Shown: in pieces, positions 35,178-44,169 of the stretch | How positions within the stretch are numbered: the stretch's first letter is position 1 | Layout: each line of letters opens with the position of its first letter | Assembly (NCBI RefSeq): GCF_034931045.1 | Contig: NZ_JAYGHH010000001.1 | Coordinates: 124,001-188,000, forward strand | Reading direction: 5' to 3' | DNA length: 64,000 nt | DNA from: Nodularia sp034931045 | GTDB taxonomy: Bacteria > Cyanobacteriota > Cyanobacteriia > Cyanobacteriales > Nostocaceae | The notes under the pieces: model-generated | What the model saw: the letters and a program-made list of their open reading frames with translations, nothing else | Told to the model about the DNA's origin: nothing | Database searches by the model: none | Made by a program: the position numbers and the translations under genes

Positions 35178-36098
35178 CTAAGAACGCCGCACATTTAAGC
35201 AGCACCATTCTTTCTTTTTCCACAGGGTAGCAACAATCCAACCATTTTCTTCTAATACATCAGCAACAGCTGTAGATTGTTCGAGTAAAATACCGCTAAA
35301 AATTGCCCAAGTATCTGGTTTAGCGATCGCACTCATTTGTGGAACCAATTGAATGATTATATCAGCCAAAATATTACAGACAATACCATCCACTGGCTGA
35401 TCCACCAGTTTGAGGATCATGTCTACACTACCTTCTGCTGATACTAAGCGTTCTGGGTTAATGTCGTTAAGAGCGCGATTGCTGAAGGTTGATTGCACCG
35501 CTAAGGGGTCAGTATCTACTGCATAGACTTTTGCCGCACCCAATAGTAATGCGCCAATAGAAAGTATACCAGAACCACAGCCGATATCCGCAATTACCAA
35601 CGGTTTGTGTTGATCACTTTTGTCGGCAAAAGCCGCAGGTACTTCACTTAACCGCATTTCTAGGGATTCCAAACATAATTGAGTTGTGGGATGATTACCA
35701 GTACCAAATGCAACCCCAGGGTCAAGACGAATTACTAACCTTTCTGTTGTTTCTGGTAAGGATAGCCATGCAGGATTAATTAAAAAGCGATCGCCTATTT
35801 CTTCAGGTTTCCAGTATTGTTTCCAGCTAGTAGCCCAATCTTCCTCATCAATTAACTCCCAATTCAAGGTAGGAATAGACAATCCTACACAAAGAGCATC
35901 TTGACGCAACCACAGCGACAGCGCCGCTAAATCTAGCAATTGTGCTTGAATTCTCGGTAGATAAGCTTTGACGAGACAGACATTACCTTGACTTTCACTC
36001 GCTGTACCACGGCTACTAAAATCTTCCAGTCGCCACAAGACTGACTCTTCTAGCGCTGGATCACATAAAATCTGTAGTTCCCACCAAGTGTTTGCCAT
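35178..36098 (-). CDS. prmA: Ribosomal protein L11 methyltransferase
   Basis: A 306-residue SAM-dependent methyltransferase of the PrmA family. Family features are DEEDWATSWKQYWKPEEIGDRFLINPAWL (the N-terminal substrate domain), LDPGVAFGTGNHPTTQLCLE, the SAM-binding motif VIADIGCGSGILSIGALLLGA, VYAVDTDPLAVQST, and VDGIVCNILADIIIQLVP (a variant of the N-I-L-A catalytic motif). It trimethylates lysines of ribosomal protein L11. queA begins 20 bases downstream on the same strand, so the two RNA/ribosome modification genes are probably one unit. Directly upstream, the gap to serA carries heptamer repeats. Confidence 0.93.
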   Translation of the reverse strand: MANTWWELQILCDPALEESVLWRLEDFSSRGTASESQGNVCLVKAYLPRIQAQLLDLAALSLWLRQDALCVGLSIPTLNWELIDEEDWATSWKQYWKPEEIGDRFLINPAWLSLPETTERLVIRLDPGVAFGTGNHPTTQLCLESLEMRLSEVPAAFADKSDQHKPLVIADIGCGSGILSIGALLLGAAKVYAVDTDPLAVQSTFSNRALNDINPERLVSAEGSVDMILKLVDQPVDGIVCNILADIIIQLVPQMSAIAKPDTWAIFSGILLEQSTAVADVLEENGWIVATLWKKKEWCCLNVRRS

Positions 36099-36205
36099 TT
36101 TTTAGTGCTGAGTTCTGAGTGCTGAGTTCTGAGTCTAAAAGAGTGATGAGTGGAACAGATTTATGAATTACTCCTAACCTTTTTCTTCACTCAGCACTCA
36201 GCACT
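36099..36205. repeat. Heptamer repeats between serA and prmA
   Basis: GTGCTGAGTTCTGA-type units occur at about 36106-36135, and CTCAGCACTCAGCAC in the opposite sense at about 36189-36204. The two ends form an inverted pair that could fold into a hairpin between the two co-directional genes. Confidence 0.65.
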
Positions 36206-37786
36206 TTATAAAGTTACTGTGTATGCGTCCCTAATTCCAGCTACTTTGACAATTTCTGCCAAAATGCCATCGGGTAAGGGATCATCGATACTGAGAGCCA
36301 TTACCGCATCACCACGGACAATTTTACGGCCTACCTGCATACTGGCAATGTTGACATTAAAACTGCCCAATAGGGAACCGAGTTTGCCGATAATTCCTGG
36401 CATATCGCGGTGCAAGGTAAACAGCATATATTTGCTGGGTGGGACATTAATGGGGAAACCATCAACATCGGTGAGATGAATTTCTTTGTCGCCTAATAAA
36501 GCGCCTGTGACAGAATGAGTACCTAAAGTACCTGTAGCTTCCAGGTGCAATGAGCCGGCGTAGTCGCGAGCTGAGGCATCACGGGTTTCAATTACTCGAA
36601 TTCCTCGCTCTTTAGCTTCTATGCTGGCGTTGACATAGTTTACTCGTTCCCGCAGGGCTTGGTAAAGTAATCCTTTTAGGGAAGCGACAACCAAAGGCTG
36701 ACTCTTGTTGCTGGCTAGTTCACCTTGTAGTCGGACAGTCAGTGATTCCACCCGTCCACCAGCCAATTGTCCCACCAAGTTACCGAGGGTTTCGGCTAGT
36801 TGCATATAAGGCTTGAGTTCTTCTAGCACATCGGGGCCAAATCCAGGGATATTGACTGCTGAACGTGCGGGTAATCCTAAGAGAACATCGCGGATTTGTT
36901 CGGCGACATCAATGGCGACATTTACTTGTGCTTCCGTTGTGGAGGCTCCTAAATGGGGGGTGAGGATGATTTCTTTACCGAGCGATCGCAAATCAGATTC
37001 ACCCAGTGGTTCCGACTCGAACACATCCAAGGCTGCACCTTTAATTTGACCTTCTTTAATCGCTACTGCTAAAGCAGCTTCATCAATGATACCACCACGG
37101 GCGCAGTTGATAATTCTGGCAGTGGGTTTCATTTTTGCCAAAGTTGTGGCGTTAATTAAGTGGGTGGTTTCAGGTGTTTTGGGGATGTGCAGTGTGATAT
37201 AGTCTGCTTGCTGCATCAGTAAATCCATCTCTACCAACTGACAGCCAAGTTGTTCGGCGCGTTCTGTAGAGATAAAGGGGTCATAAGCTAGTAGTTTCAT
37301 CCCCATTGCTCTAGCTACAGTGGCTACATGGGAACCGATTTTGCCCAAGCCGACAACACCGAGAGTTTTCTTATAAACTTCCGCGCCGACAAAGGTTTTA
37401 CGATCCCACTCACCGCTTTTAACGGAAGCGTTAGCATCAGGAATGTGACGAGATAACGATAACATCATCGCCAGGGCGTGTTCGGCGGCGGCGATTGTGT
37501 TACCTTCGGGAGAATTGACAACGACAATTCCTCGGCGGGTAGCTGCGGGAACATCGACATTATCCACACCCACACCGGCGCGACCGATGATTTTTAACTG
37601 AGTTCCAGCTGCAATAATTTCTTGTGTAACGCGCGTACCAGAGCGAATCATCAGCGCGTCATATTCACCAATAATTTCGATCAGTTCTGCTGGTTTTAGA
37701 CCTGTTTTGACATCTACAGTAGCTACTTGGGTGAGAATGTCAATTCCAGCTTGGTCAATGGGATCGGAGACGAGAACCTTAGACAT
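36206..37786 (-). CDS. serA: D-3-phosphoglycerate dehydrogenase
   Basis: A 526-residue long-type SerA, first enzyme of serine synthesis, oxidising 3-phosphoglycerate with NAD. The N-terminal substrate/NAD domains include GRAGVGVDNVDVPAATRRGIVVVNSP, the Rossmann LGVVGLGKIGSHVA, RIINCARGGIIDE (catalytic Arg), EP(L/x) and the catalytic His in LTPHLGASTTEAQ. An intervening ASB domain (about 315-450) follows. The C-terminal ACT domain (FTLHRDMPGIIGKLGSLLGSFNVNIASMQVGR) provides regulatory ligand binding. MSKVLVSDPID at 37786 is the standard start; the frame extends 14 residues upstream without homology. The gene is monocistronic or leads into prmA-queA. Confidence 0.95.
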   Translation of the reverse strand: MSKVLVSDPIDQAGIDILTQVATVDVKTGLKPAELIEIIGEYDALMIRSGTRVTQEIIAAGTQLKIIGRAGVGVDNVDVPAATRRGIVVVNSPEGNTIAAAEHALAMMLSLSRHIPDANASVKSGEWDRKTFVGAEVYKKTLGVVGLGKIGSHVATVARAMGMKLLAYDPFISTERAEQLGCQLVEMDLLMQQADYITLHIPKTPETTHLINATTLAKMKPTARIINCARGGIIDEAALAVAIKEGQIKGAALDVFESEPLGESDLRSLGKEIILTPHLGASTTEAQVNVAIDVAEQIRDVLLGLPARSAVNIPGFGPDVLEELKPYMQLAETLGNLVGQLAGGRVESLTVRLQGELASNKSQPLVVASLKGLLYQALRERVNYVNASIEAKERGIRVIETRDASARDYAGSLHLEATGTLGTHSVTGALLGDKEIHLTDVDGFPINVPPSKYMLFTLHRDMPGIIGKLGSLLGSFNVNIASMQVGRKIVRGDAVMALSIDDPLPDGILAEIVKVAGIRDAYTVTL

Positions 37787-38011
37787 GATTACTTCATTTC
37801 TTTTAGAGTTACAGGTTTTGCTGCACAAGACTTTTTAGTTTAGTCTTTATCTGTGGCAATTCAGCAAAAGTTAAGCATTTTCATATCAACCTCGTCTTCA
37901 CTCACCTTTGACGGTGAATGTAATCAATTGCAGAGATAGTAGGTTATTTGTGCCACCCTTTCGGTAATATAAACCATGACTAGGGTTTTATTCGCTAAAA
38001 ACCTCATATTT

Positions 38012-39007
38012 TTATAAAATTCTTTCCCGGCTAGAAATCAGAGTTTGTTCTAGTAATTTGACATTAGCATACACCGTATCCATGTAGGGTGTAGGGATCT
38101 GGGTGAGTTTGCCCAGTTCAATCACTGCTCCTAAGATGGATTCTACCTCTGTTGCCCGACCCGCCTCGATATCTTGGAGCATAGAAGTTTTATGAGCGCC
38201 GACTTTTTCCGCCCCATTGATGCGCTGTTCTAAACTGATACCGAATTCAATACCGAGTTTTTCGCCGATGGTTTGGGCTTCCATCATCATCTGCCTGGCC
38301 AGTTCACGAGTCAAGGGGTATTGGGCAATTTGCTCTAAAGTTGCACGAGTTAAGGCACTGATGGGATTAAATGCCAAGTTTCCCCATAATTTTAGCCAGA
38401 TTTCTGTTCTAATATTAGACCGCACTGGGGCTTTGAAACCTGCTTTTTTGAAGCTTTGAGCTAGTTTTTGAATGCGTTCGGTTTTGGTATTGTCGATTTC
38501 TCCCAGACTCAAGCGATCACCTTCAATGTGACGAATTACTCCTGGTGACTGTATTTCTACGGCTGGATACACAACACAACCAATTACCCTGTCTACATCA
38601 ATGTTGTTTGCAATTATGCCATCTGGGTCAATAGCGTGAATTTCTTGTCCTTCATATTCACCACCATGCTTCTGGAAGTACCACCAAGGAATCCCATTTT
38701 GGGCAGTAACCACCATTGTATCAGGATTGTAGAGGGATGATAGAGCCGGGGCTATGGCAGGTAAACTCTGAGCTTTGACAGCGAGGATGACGACATCTTG
38801 AGGACTGACCTGATTGATCTCACTAGTGGCTAAAGATGGATTTACTACATACTTTGACCCATCAGCCATGATCACCTCAAGACCCTGGTTTTGAATTGCC
38901 TCTAGATGCTGTCCACGAGCAATTAAGGTGACTTCTTCCCCTGCTAGAGCTAGTTTAGCGCCTAAATACCCACCGATAGCACCCGCACCTACGACACAGA
39001 TTTTCAT
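38012..39007 (-). CDS. 2-dehydropantoate 2-reductase family protein (ApbA/PanE)
   Basis: A 331-residue ketopantoate-reductase-like protein. The N-terminal Rossmann fold has GAGAIGGYLGAKLALAGEEVTLIARGQH, then QDVVILAVKAQSLPAIAPAL and TAQNGIPWWYF. The C-terminal helical domain includes EIWLKLWGNLAFNPISALTRATLEQIAQYPLTRELAR (catalytic Lys region) and HKTSMLQDIEAGRATEVESILGAVIELG. The family reduces ketopantoate to pantoate in coenzyme A synthesis. However, the long WWYFQKHGGEYEGQEIHAIDPDGIIANNI insert suggests a paralogue group that is sometimes only distantly related in function. It is 180 bases from serA, same strand, with no obvious link. Confidence 0.85.
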   Translation of the reverse strand: MKICVVGAGAIGGYLGAKLALAGEEVTLIARGQHLEAIQNQGLEVIMADGSKYVVNPSLATSEINQVSPQDVVILAVKAQSLPAIAPALSSLYNPDTMVVTAQNGIPWWYFQKHGGEYEGQEIHAIDPDGIIANNIDVDRVIGCVVYPAVEIQSPGVIRHIEGDRLSLGEIDNTKTERIQKLAQSFKKAGFKAPVRSNIRTEIWLKLWGNLAFNPISALTRATLEQIAQYPLTRELARQMMMEAQTIGEKLGIEFGISLEQRINGAEKVGAHKTSMLQDIEAGRATEVESILGAVIELGKLTQIPTPYMDTVYANVKLLEQTLISSRERIL

Positions 39008-39076
39008 AAACGATTTCGCTATTCCTTAGACACGGTTGTTCGCGTCTCTACCTATGTTAAGGGTTTGTTCATCCTA

Positions 39077-40498
39077 TTATGATCTAGGATTGCGGATAGC
39101 ACCTCGCCAGTTAATTGTTTGTTTTGCAGAACGTTTCCCCAAGGTGCGAGTAGCCACCACCTCAATATCAACATTTACGCCAGGGCGTAGGGCATGATCA
39201 GGAATTTTTAGCTTTCCCAAAGCTAAGATAAAACGGTTATAGTCACGGGTAACAAGTTCTGCGGGAATCACCCCTTGGTATACAGTTGTGTAATTGGATG
39301 ACTGAGCAAATCTATCTTGCGCCCGGAATTTAACCTGAAATTGAGTTTGAATGACTGCTGATTTTGCTGCCAAATCGACAATATTTAATTTGAGGTTTTC
39401 CCCAGCCTCCGCAAACTCTGCTACTGCTAATCGCGTGACATCTTTTTGGGAAATCGCATGGTTAACGGTAAATGTAGTCAAGTTAGCTTCAGTTTGAGAA
39501 CTACCTGCAACCCATAAATCATCAGCAAAGGTAACTTCTACCTGTTCGCTATCAGTTAAACTAGCGGTTACAAATTGATTGTTAAAGCTAGTTATGGGTT
39601 CTTTTTCAGCCCAAACTAATTGAAAATCTGTTTCTAGGCGTTTTGCAAATTCCCGATACTCATCCGCAATTACAGAACCAGGAGCAAGTAAAGAGTTTCC
39701 TCCCTGGCGGAGATGCCACTGGTTTCGAGAAAGGTTAAATTGCTGACCTATCAGTTGAGAAATTGGTAACTTTAAAGTTGGATTATCGGTTGCTAAAGTT
39801 TCCTGACTGTTAATAATACGCAATTTTCCTAAGCGGCCTTGACTACCATTCCTGCCATTGATCCCATTATTTCCAATTCTGCCGTCATAACACCTGTAAC
39901 GCCGCTTTGTGCATTTATAATCAGGATTCCCAGGGGTTCCTGTACAAGTTTCTATTTCCCAACTTCGTCTATGACATCTACAACCATAAGCACCCCGACC
40001 ACCCCGACCACCCCGACCTCCGTCTCCTGGGTTAGCTACGGCAAAAATTTTCTGCAAGTCTGCTAAGTTAGTGTAATAGAGTGTGAGCGAGCCACCATTC
40101 CCCCCAATACCCCCATTACCACCATTCCCGCCAGTACCGCCACTGGGTGCATAGATATCATGGTGTGTTTTGTCACCCTGATGATGACAGTCAGGTCTAT
40201 AACCACGTCTGCCATTTTCACCATCTTCACCATTTTCACCAGACAGGTCAAGTTTTACAGATGAACCATCGACAAAAATAGTTTTGTCCTCACCATCTCG
40301 ACCATTTCTGCCAGAACGCCCATCTGTACCGCTACTTCCGTCTCTGCTATGGTTTCTACTAACTGGATCGTATTTGGTATGGGCAAAAACTGGACATAAG
40401 ACTGAGCCAGAGGCAGGCAAAAAGCTAGTAAATAAGCTGAAAATTACTAAAAGTGGCAGCTTACGCCTAAAACTTCTGTGCATCAGGGTAAACCTCAA
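39077..40498 (-). CDS. Secreted glycine-rich, collagen-like protein
   Basis: A 473-residue protein (start may be ATG 40483, five residues in). The signal peptide is LPLLVIFSLFTSFLPASG, with cleavage likely after VFA. The next 180 residues have Gly-x-y collagen-like runs (DGSSGTDGRSGRNGRDGED, GGTGGNGGNGGIGGNGG, GDGGRGGRGGRG) interrupted by Cys/His-rich patches (PDCHHQGDKTHH, YGCRCHRRSWEIETCTG). The second half (about 240-473) is an ordinary, probably beta-rich domain (QLIGQQFNLSRNQWHLRQGG; FVTASLTDSEQVEVTFADDLW). It is probably an extracellular or outer-surface protein, possibly metal-binding at the Cys/His sites. No family was identified. Confidence 0.75.
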   Translation of the reverse strand: MRFTLMHRSFRRKLPLLVIFSLFTSFLPASGSVLCPVFAHTKYDPVSRNHSRDGSSGTDGRSGRNGRDGEDKTIFVDGSSVKLDLSGENGEDGENGRRGYRPDCHHQGDKTHHDIYAPSGGTGGNGGNGGIGGNGGSLTLYYTNLADLQKIFAVANPGDGGRGGRGGRGAYGCRCHRRSWEIETCTGTPGNPDYKCTKRRYRCYDGRIGNNGINGRNGSQGRLGKLRIINSQETLATDNPTLKLPISQLIGQQFNLSRNQWHLRQGGNSLLAPGSVIADEYREFAKRLETDFQLVWAEKEPITSFNNQFVTASLTDSEQVEVTFADDLWVAGSSQTEANLTTFTVNHAISQKDVTRLAVAEFAEAGENLKLNIVDLAAKSAVIQTQFQVKFRAQDRFAQSSNYTTVYQGVIPAELVTRDYNRFILALGKLKIPDHALRPGVNVDIEVVATRTLGKRSAKQTINWRGAIRNPRS

Positions 40499-40691
40499 TT
40501 GTGTCAGTCAGTCTTGACGCTGATGTTCCCAATTTTGCTCCCAAATAAAAAAAGTGGCTCTGTTATGCACAAAACCACTCAATCTGACAAAAAATTTAGT
40601 TTTCTCACTTAGTACAACACAGTGTAAATAAGGCGACTATTCCAAGTCAATAAAAAGCCTATAGAATAAAATTTTTGACTTCACGGCGGTA

Positions 40692-41768
40692 CTAGCGTAC
40701 TCCGCCATGAGTCGCAACAGTATCAATGGGTTTCATTAAGTACAACCGGAGGAACTGCCAAGCATGAGAGAGATAAATTGGGGCTTTCTGGAAGAATTGG
40801 AAGAATTTGGGGGTTTTAGACTTGGCGATCGCTGCCAATTTTTCGTTATTCTGAATACAGGTATCTAAACGCTGATAAAATTCGGGATTCTCCACATCCA
40901 GCATCAAAGGAAATACCCTACCAGCATTTTCATTGGTCTTTTTAATCACGTGGATGTCGTATTCCCGTGCATCTAGTCCAATGGCAGCATAAAAATCTTG
41001 ACGCTGGATGTCATTAAGATACATAGTTGCAAACACTGACAACAGGAAGAAGCGACTCCAAAGCTTGGCCTTCCAATCATTCAACATTTGTGGCTGGGAT
41101 CTCATAATCGCGTCAAAGAAATCTCCATGACGGTTTTCATCCTGACACCAGTTTTCAAAGAATCGGAAAATTGGGTAAATTCTATCTTGAGGATTTGCTT
41201 CTAAATGACGATAAATGGTGATATAGCGCCAATAACCAATTTTTTCAGAAAGATAAGTCGCGTAGAAGATGAATTTTGGCTTAAAGAAGGTGTAGGAGCG
41301 ACTCTTGGTTAAAAAACCTAAATCTAAGGACAGATTGAAGTCTGACATCGCTTTGTTTAAAAAGCCTGCATGACGAGCTTCATCTCGTGACATCAGGTTA
41401 AAGCACTCGGCTAATACTGGGCTGTTACCCTTCAAACGACGGCCGAGTTCTTTATAAAGCAAAAACCCGGAAAATTCGGCTGTGCAAGAACGTTCGAGGA
41501 ATTCTACAAATAATTGGCGAGTTTCTCCGTCAATGTGATCCCAGGATTGCTCAAATTCGGCATCTCGAACGAAGTGATGGCGGTTGTAGTCAACACGGAA
41601 CTCTTCGAGAATGGCTTGTAACTCGTCTTCGTTGACGGATATATCCATCCGTGCCATTTCATCAAAGTCTGTGGTGTAAAAACGTGGTGTTAACAGGGTT
41701 TCTTTTGCCGGGGTTTTCACACCTGGCCGCATTTCTTCAAAGCCTGGTTTTTTGAGGGAATCTACCAT
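40692..41768 (-). CDS. acsF: Mg-protoporphyrin IX monomethyl ester (oxidative) cyclase
   Basis: A 358-residue diiron oxidase that forms the isocyclic E ring of chlorophyll using O2. Family marks: TLLTPRFYTTDFDEMA, DYNRHHFVRDAEFEQSWDHIDGE, LFVEFLERSCTAEFSGFLLYKELGRRLKG, and the two carboxylate-His metal motifs in LMSRDEARHAGFLNKA and FFENWCQDENRHGDFF. Length is normal. Cyanobacteria may hold two paralogues (aerobic and low-oxygen forms), and which one this is cannot be told here. The gene is alone on the minus strand with a long upstream region (about 450 bases), and the companion gene ycf54 is not in the window. It complements por at 1.3 kb in chlorophyll synthesis. Confidence 0.95.
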   Translation of the reverse strand: MVDSLKKPGFEEMRPGVKTPAKETLLTPRFYTTDFDEMARMDISVNEDELQAILEEFRVDYNRHHFVRDAEFEQSWDHIDGETRQLFVEFLERSCTAEFSGFLLYKELGRRLKGNSPVLAECFNLMSRDEARHAGFLNKAMSDFNLSLDLGFLTKSRSYTFFKPKFIFYATYLSEKIGYWRYITIYRHLEANPQDRIYPIFRFFENWCQDENRHGDFFDAIMRSQPQMLNDWKAKLWSRFFLLSVFATMYLNDIQRQDFYAAIGLDAREYDIHVIKKTNENAGRVFPLMLDVENPEFYQRLDTCIQNNEKLAAIAKSKTPKFFQFFQKAPIYLSHAWQFLRLYLMKPIDTVATHGGVR

Positions 41769-42313
41769 ATCTAAATTGCTCTTTTGTCTTTATGATCTTG
41801 AGTACACCAGAGAGCTAACACCAATTTGTAGTTTATATCCTCAGACTCCATCAGGGTTTCCCATGAACGAGTATGAGGGTGATGCTCTCACAAGGCGCAG
41901 GAGACGAGAATAATTGATTTGTATAAAACTCAGTCTACCAATATGCAGCCTAGAATTTAGTATAGAAAAAGTTAAGAGTTGCAACAATATGTCAACGCTC
42001 AAGGAACCAACAATCAAGAATTAGTAGTCAAAATAGATAATCATGTCTATTGCAGTTCATAAATTTGTTAGAGTAGCATACACTGACCAATATTCATAAA
42101 ATACGCTTATTTATGTAACTTCTTGTGGTTTTTATTACAATGGTATCAAGCGATTTTTCATCAGTTATTCACTTCAATTTAACCAATATTCGATGAATGG
42201 CGTGATTACTGAATCCGATTCAATTGCTTTGCCTGACCAAGCTGATTTACCAGAGAACAGCATCAATAATCCATCTTCAACAACAAGAAAAAATCCAAAG
42301 GGTTGAAAACAAG
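41769..42313. other. 545-base divergent region acsF / TM2 gene
   Basis: Must contain the acsF promoter and that of the TM2-domain gene. No repeats, hairpins with T-tracts or named operators were found. The region is AT-rich, especially near 41930-42180. Confidence 0.35.
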
Positions 42314-42814
42314 ATGAATCCTGACAATAAGCAGCACAAAGACCGTCTTCTTGTTTCTTATATTTTGAGTGGAGCGTTTTTTTTCGTTGGATTAGGAGGG
42401 CTACATCGTTTATATAATGGCAAAATCGGAACTGGTCTTTTGTGGTTGTTTACTTTTGGTATGTTTGGTATAGGGCAGTGTGTGGATTTGTTGCTGATCC
42501 CTAATATGGTTGATGATTATGAACAAAACCTCAAAGCCAAAGCAGGTTTATCTTCCTTGGGTGTGCCTGTAAATCAACCTGCGATCGCTTCTCAAGTTTA
42601 CCGCCCCACTGGTAATCAACTGATGATAGAACTGCTACAAGCGGCAGAAAAAAAGGGTGGTACTTTGACTGTAACTCAAGGTGTGAGTGCCACAGGTGCA
42701 GGCTTTGCGGAAGTAGAAGCTATGCTTAAAGAGATGTTGAAATCAGGTTATGTAAGAATAGACAACGACCCCATTACTGGAGCCGTTATTTACTGCTTTG
42801 ACGAACTTAACTAA
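42314..42814 (+). CDS. TM2-domain membrane protein with C-terminal winged-helix-like tail
   Basis: About 166 residues from MNPDNKQHKDR. Two transmembrane helices form the TM2 domain (VSYILSGAFFFVGLGGLHRLYNGKIGTGLLWLFTFGMFGIGQCVDLLLIP, quoted in parts: GGLHRLYNGK; GIGQCVDLLLIP). The C-terminal 60 residues (LLQAAEKKGGTLTVTQGVSATGAGFAEVEAMLKEMLKSGYVRID) look like a small helical/winged-helix module. The domain is common in cyanobacteria, and its function is not known. The frame continues 30 residues upstream without homology, so ATG 42314 is chosen. It overlaps the end of the convergent DUF2996-type gene by 4 bases. Confidence 0.82.
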   Translation: MNPDNKQHKDRLLVSYILSGAFFFVGLGGLHRLYNGKIGTGLLWLFTFGMFGIGQCVDLLLIPNMVDDYEQNLKAKAGLSSLGVPVNQPAIASQVYRPTGNQLMIELLQAAEKKGGTLTVTQGVSATGAGFAEVEAMLKEMLKSGYVRIDNDPITGAVIYCFDELN

Positions 42815-43440
42815 TTTCTACCTAGCCACTTTTGACCGTTCAAACGCTGCACTAAACCAAATACTAAAAGGTCTAGTGTAATTCGGCGCTCATCAATTAA
42901 AAATGACTCAAGTGTGCTAGGTTTTTTACCTTCGTTGCAAGAAAAGCCCTTTTGACCAGTAATACTTTCATCTGGGAAATACAAGTTAAATTGGCGTTGA
43001 CCATTTTGCCAACTACCAATAACTTGCCAGCATTCTTCAGCTGACTGAAAGCCAGCAATGGGAAGTTTTTGTTTCGCAAAAGCCAGCTGCAAATCTTCTA
43101 CACCTTGATCCGCGATCGCTTGTTGTAAACTTGGCAAGTAGTGTTGCTCCATAAACTCTACAAAGGGCTTATCTTCTACTGCCGGGAGTTTTTCCTTTTT
43201 TGCGGCTTTGGCTGCGGCTGGGGGCTTTTCTGCCTTGGGTGGGGCAGTTTTTGTCGTAGCGGCGTTGGGGTTGACTTCTGGGTTCGCTGCTTTGGGATCT
43301 GGCGTGTTGGCAGTAGGAATATCTGTTGCTACTGGTTCGTCAGTGCTGGGAGCATTTTTTTTAGCGACAGTGGGAGCTTGTTTGTCAACAGTGCTGGGAG
43401 CCACTTCTCCCGATTGATTGTGATTTTTTTCTTCTGCCAT
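42811..43440 (-). CDS. DUF2996-family protein (cyanobacteria and plastids)
   Basis: A 209-residue protein. The first 100 residues are a low-complexity Ala/Pro/Lys/Thr-rich tail (APSTVDKQAPTVAKKNAPST, AAKAAKKEKLPA), probably disordered. The conserved part follows: FVEFMEQHYLPSLQQAIADQG, ECWQVIGSWQNGQRQFNLYFPDESI, FSCNEGKKPSTLESFLIDERRITLDLLVFGLVQRLNGQKWLGRN. The last run is typical of DUF2996, found in cyanobacteria and photosynthetic eukaryotes. The role is unknown, but its distribution suggests a plastid/thylakoid link. The family name is from memory and fairly secure. It is convergent with the TM2 gene. Confidence 0.75.
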   Translation of the reverse strand: MAEEKNHNQSGEVAPSTVDKQAPTVAKKNAPSTDEPVATDIPTANTPDPKAANPEVNPNAATTKTAPPKAEKPPAAAKAAKKEKLPAVEDKPFVEFMEQHYLPSLQQAIADQGVEDLQLAFAKQKLPIAGFQSAEECWQVIGSWQNGQRQFNLYFPDESITGQKGFSCNEGKKPSTLESFLIDERRITLDLLVFGLVQRLNGQKWLGRN

Positions 43441-43550
43441 TGCTCAGGTCAATCCTTTGTCTAGCTTTGGGAGCGATTTTACCTTCATTTTGACATAGGA
43501 GAGCTTGGCGATCGCTGTAAACTATAAAGTGTAACTAAAACTTCCATCCT

Positions 43551-43725
43551 TTGAAGCCTTTGCAAGACTACACCGCTTTGATTCGTCCCGATGACAATGG
43601 CACATTTGTGGCTGATATCCGGTGCGATTGTTGGTTGTCATGCTTGGGGAGAAACACCAGATGCAGCCCGTACCGAACTCGTTTATGTGTTTGAAATGAT
43701 TCAGGAAGAATACGAACATACATAA
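43551..43725 (+). pseudogene. HicB-like antitoxin remnant with a single-base frameshift
   Basis: Two frames together give the conserved HicB-type antitoxin. LKPLQDYTALIRPDDNGTFVADI (from a TTG at 43551) continues, after removing one base near 43620-43622, as AIVGCHAWGETPDAARTELVYVFEMIQEEYEHT, ending at TAA 43723-43725. Relatives read ...GTFVAYIPAIPGCHAWGETPEEA... without interruption. Neither half alone is a full protein, and no HicA toxin lies beside it. The most likely reading is a decayed antitoxin gene, with a sequencing error or an extra base as the alternative. The minus-strand frame here is a shadow. Confidence 0.65.
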
Positions 43726-43802
43726 AGTCATTAGTTTGGAGTTAATTACCCACAAGAAGCGGGATATGCAACCCACATAACTAATGACTAATGACTAATG
43801 AA

Positions 43803-44078
43803 TCAACCACCAGCTACAGCCGGGACAATACTCACTTCATCACCATCTTTGAGTGGTGTCTCTATCCCGTCTAAAAAGCGGATATCTTCACTATTCACAT
43901 AGAAATTTAAAAATCGCCGCGCTTGTCCTTTTTCGTCACATAACCGGGCTTTAATTCCAGGGCAGTTTTGCTCTAGAGAATCGAACAGTTCCGAAACATT
44001 ACTACCACTACAGGTCAGGGTAGCTTGGTTATTTGTAAATTTTTGCAGCGCGGTGGGAACTAAAACTTTAACAGCCAT
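43803..44078 (-). CDS. MoaD/ThiS-type sulfur-carrier-like protein
   Basis: A 91-residue ubiquitin-fold protein: MAVKVLVPTALQKFTNNQ, a GSNVSELFDSLEQNCPGIKARLCDE middle, LNFYVNSEDIRFLDG, DGDEVSIVPAVAGG. It ends in the exposed Gly-Gly used by sulfur carriers for thiocarboxylation. It lies 91 bases downstream of thrC on the same strand, an arrangement that may reflect a link of sulfur or threonine metabolism. An assigned role as MoaD or ThiS would be too specific, and a related gene occurs at 46838. Confidence 0.82.
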   Translation of the reverse strand: MAVKVLVPTALQKFTNNQATLTCSGSNVSELFDSLEQNCPGIKARLCDEKGQARRFLNFYVNSEDIRFLDGIETPLKDGDEVSIVPAVAGG

Positions 44079-44169
44079 AGAAGTAAAAATTTAAGAGTGA
44101 AAGGGGAGAGTTAAGAGTACAGTTAGCAGTTGAAAGTTAGGAAGAAAACCCTTAACTCACAACTTCTAA

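Noticed and set aside
43522..43776. 84-codon minus-strand frame
   Set aside because: It is the complement of the frameshifted HicB-like antitoxin on the plus strand, which carries the real protein similarity.
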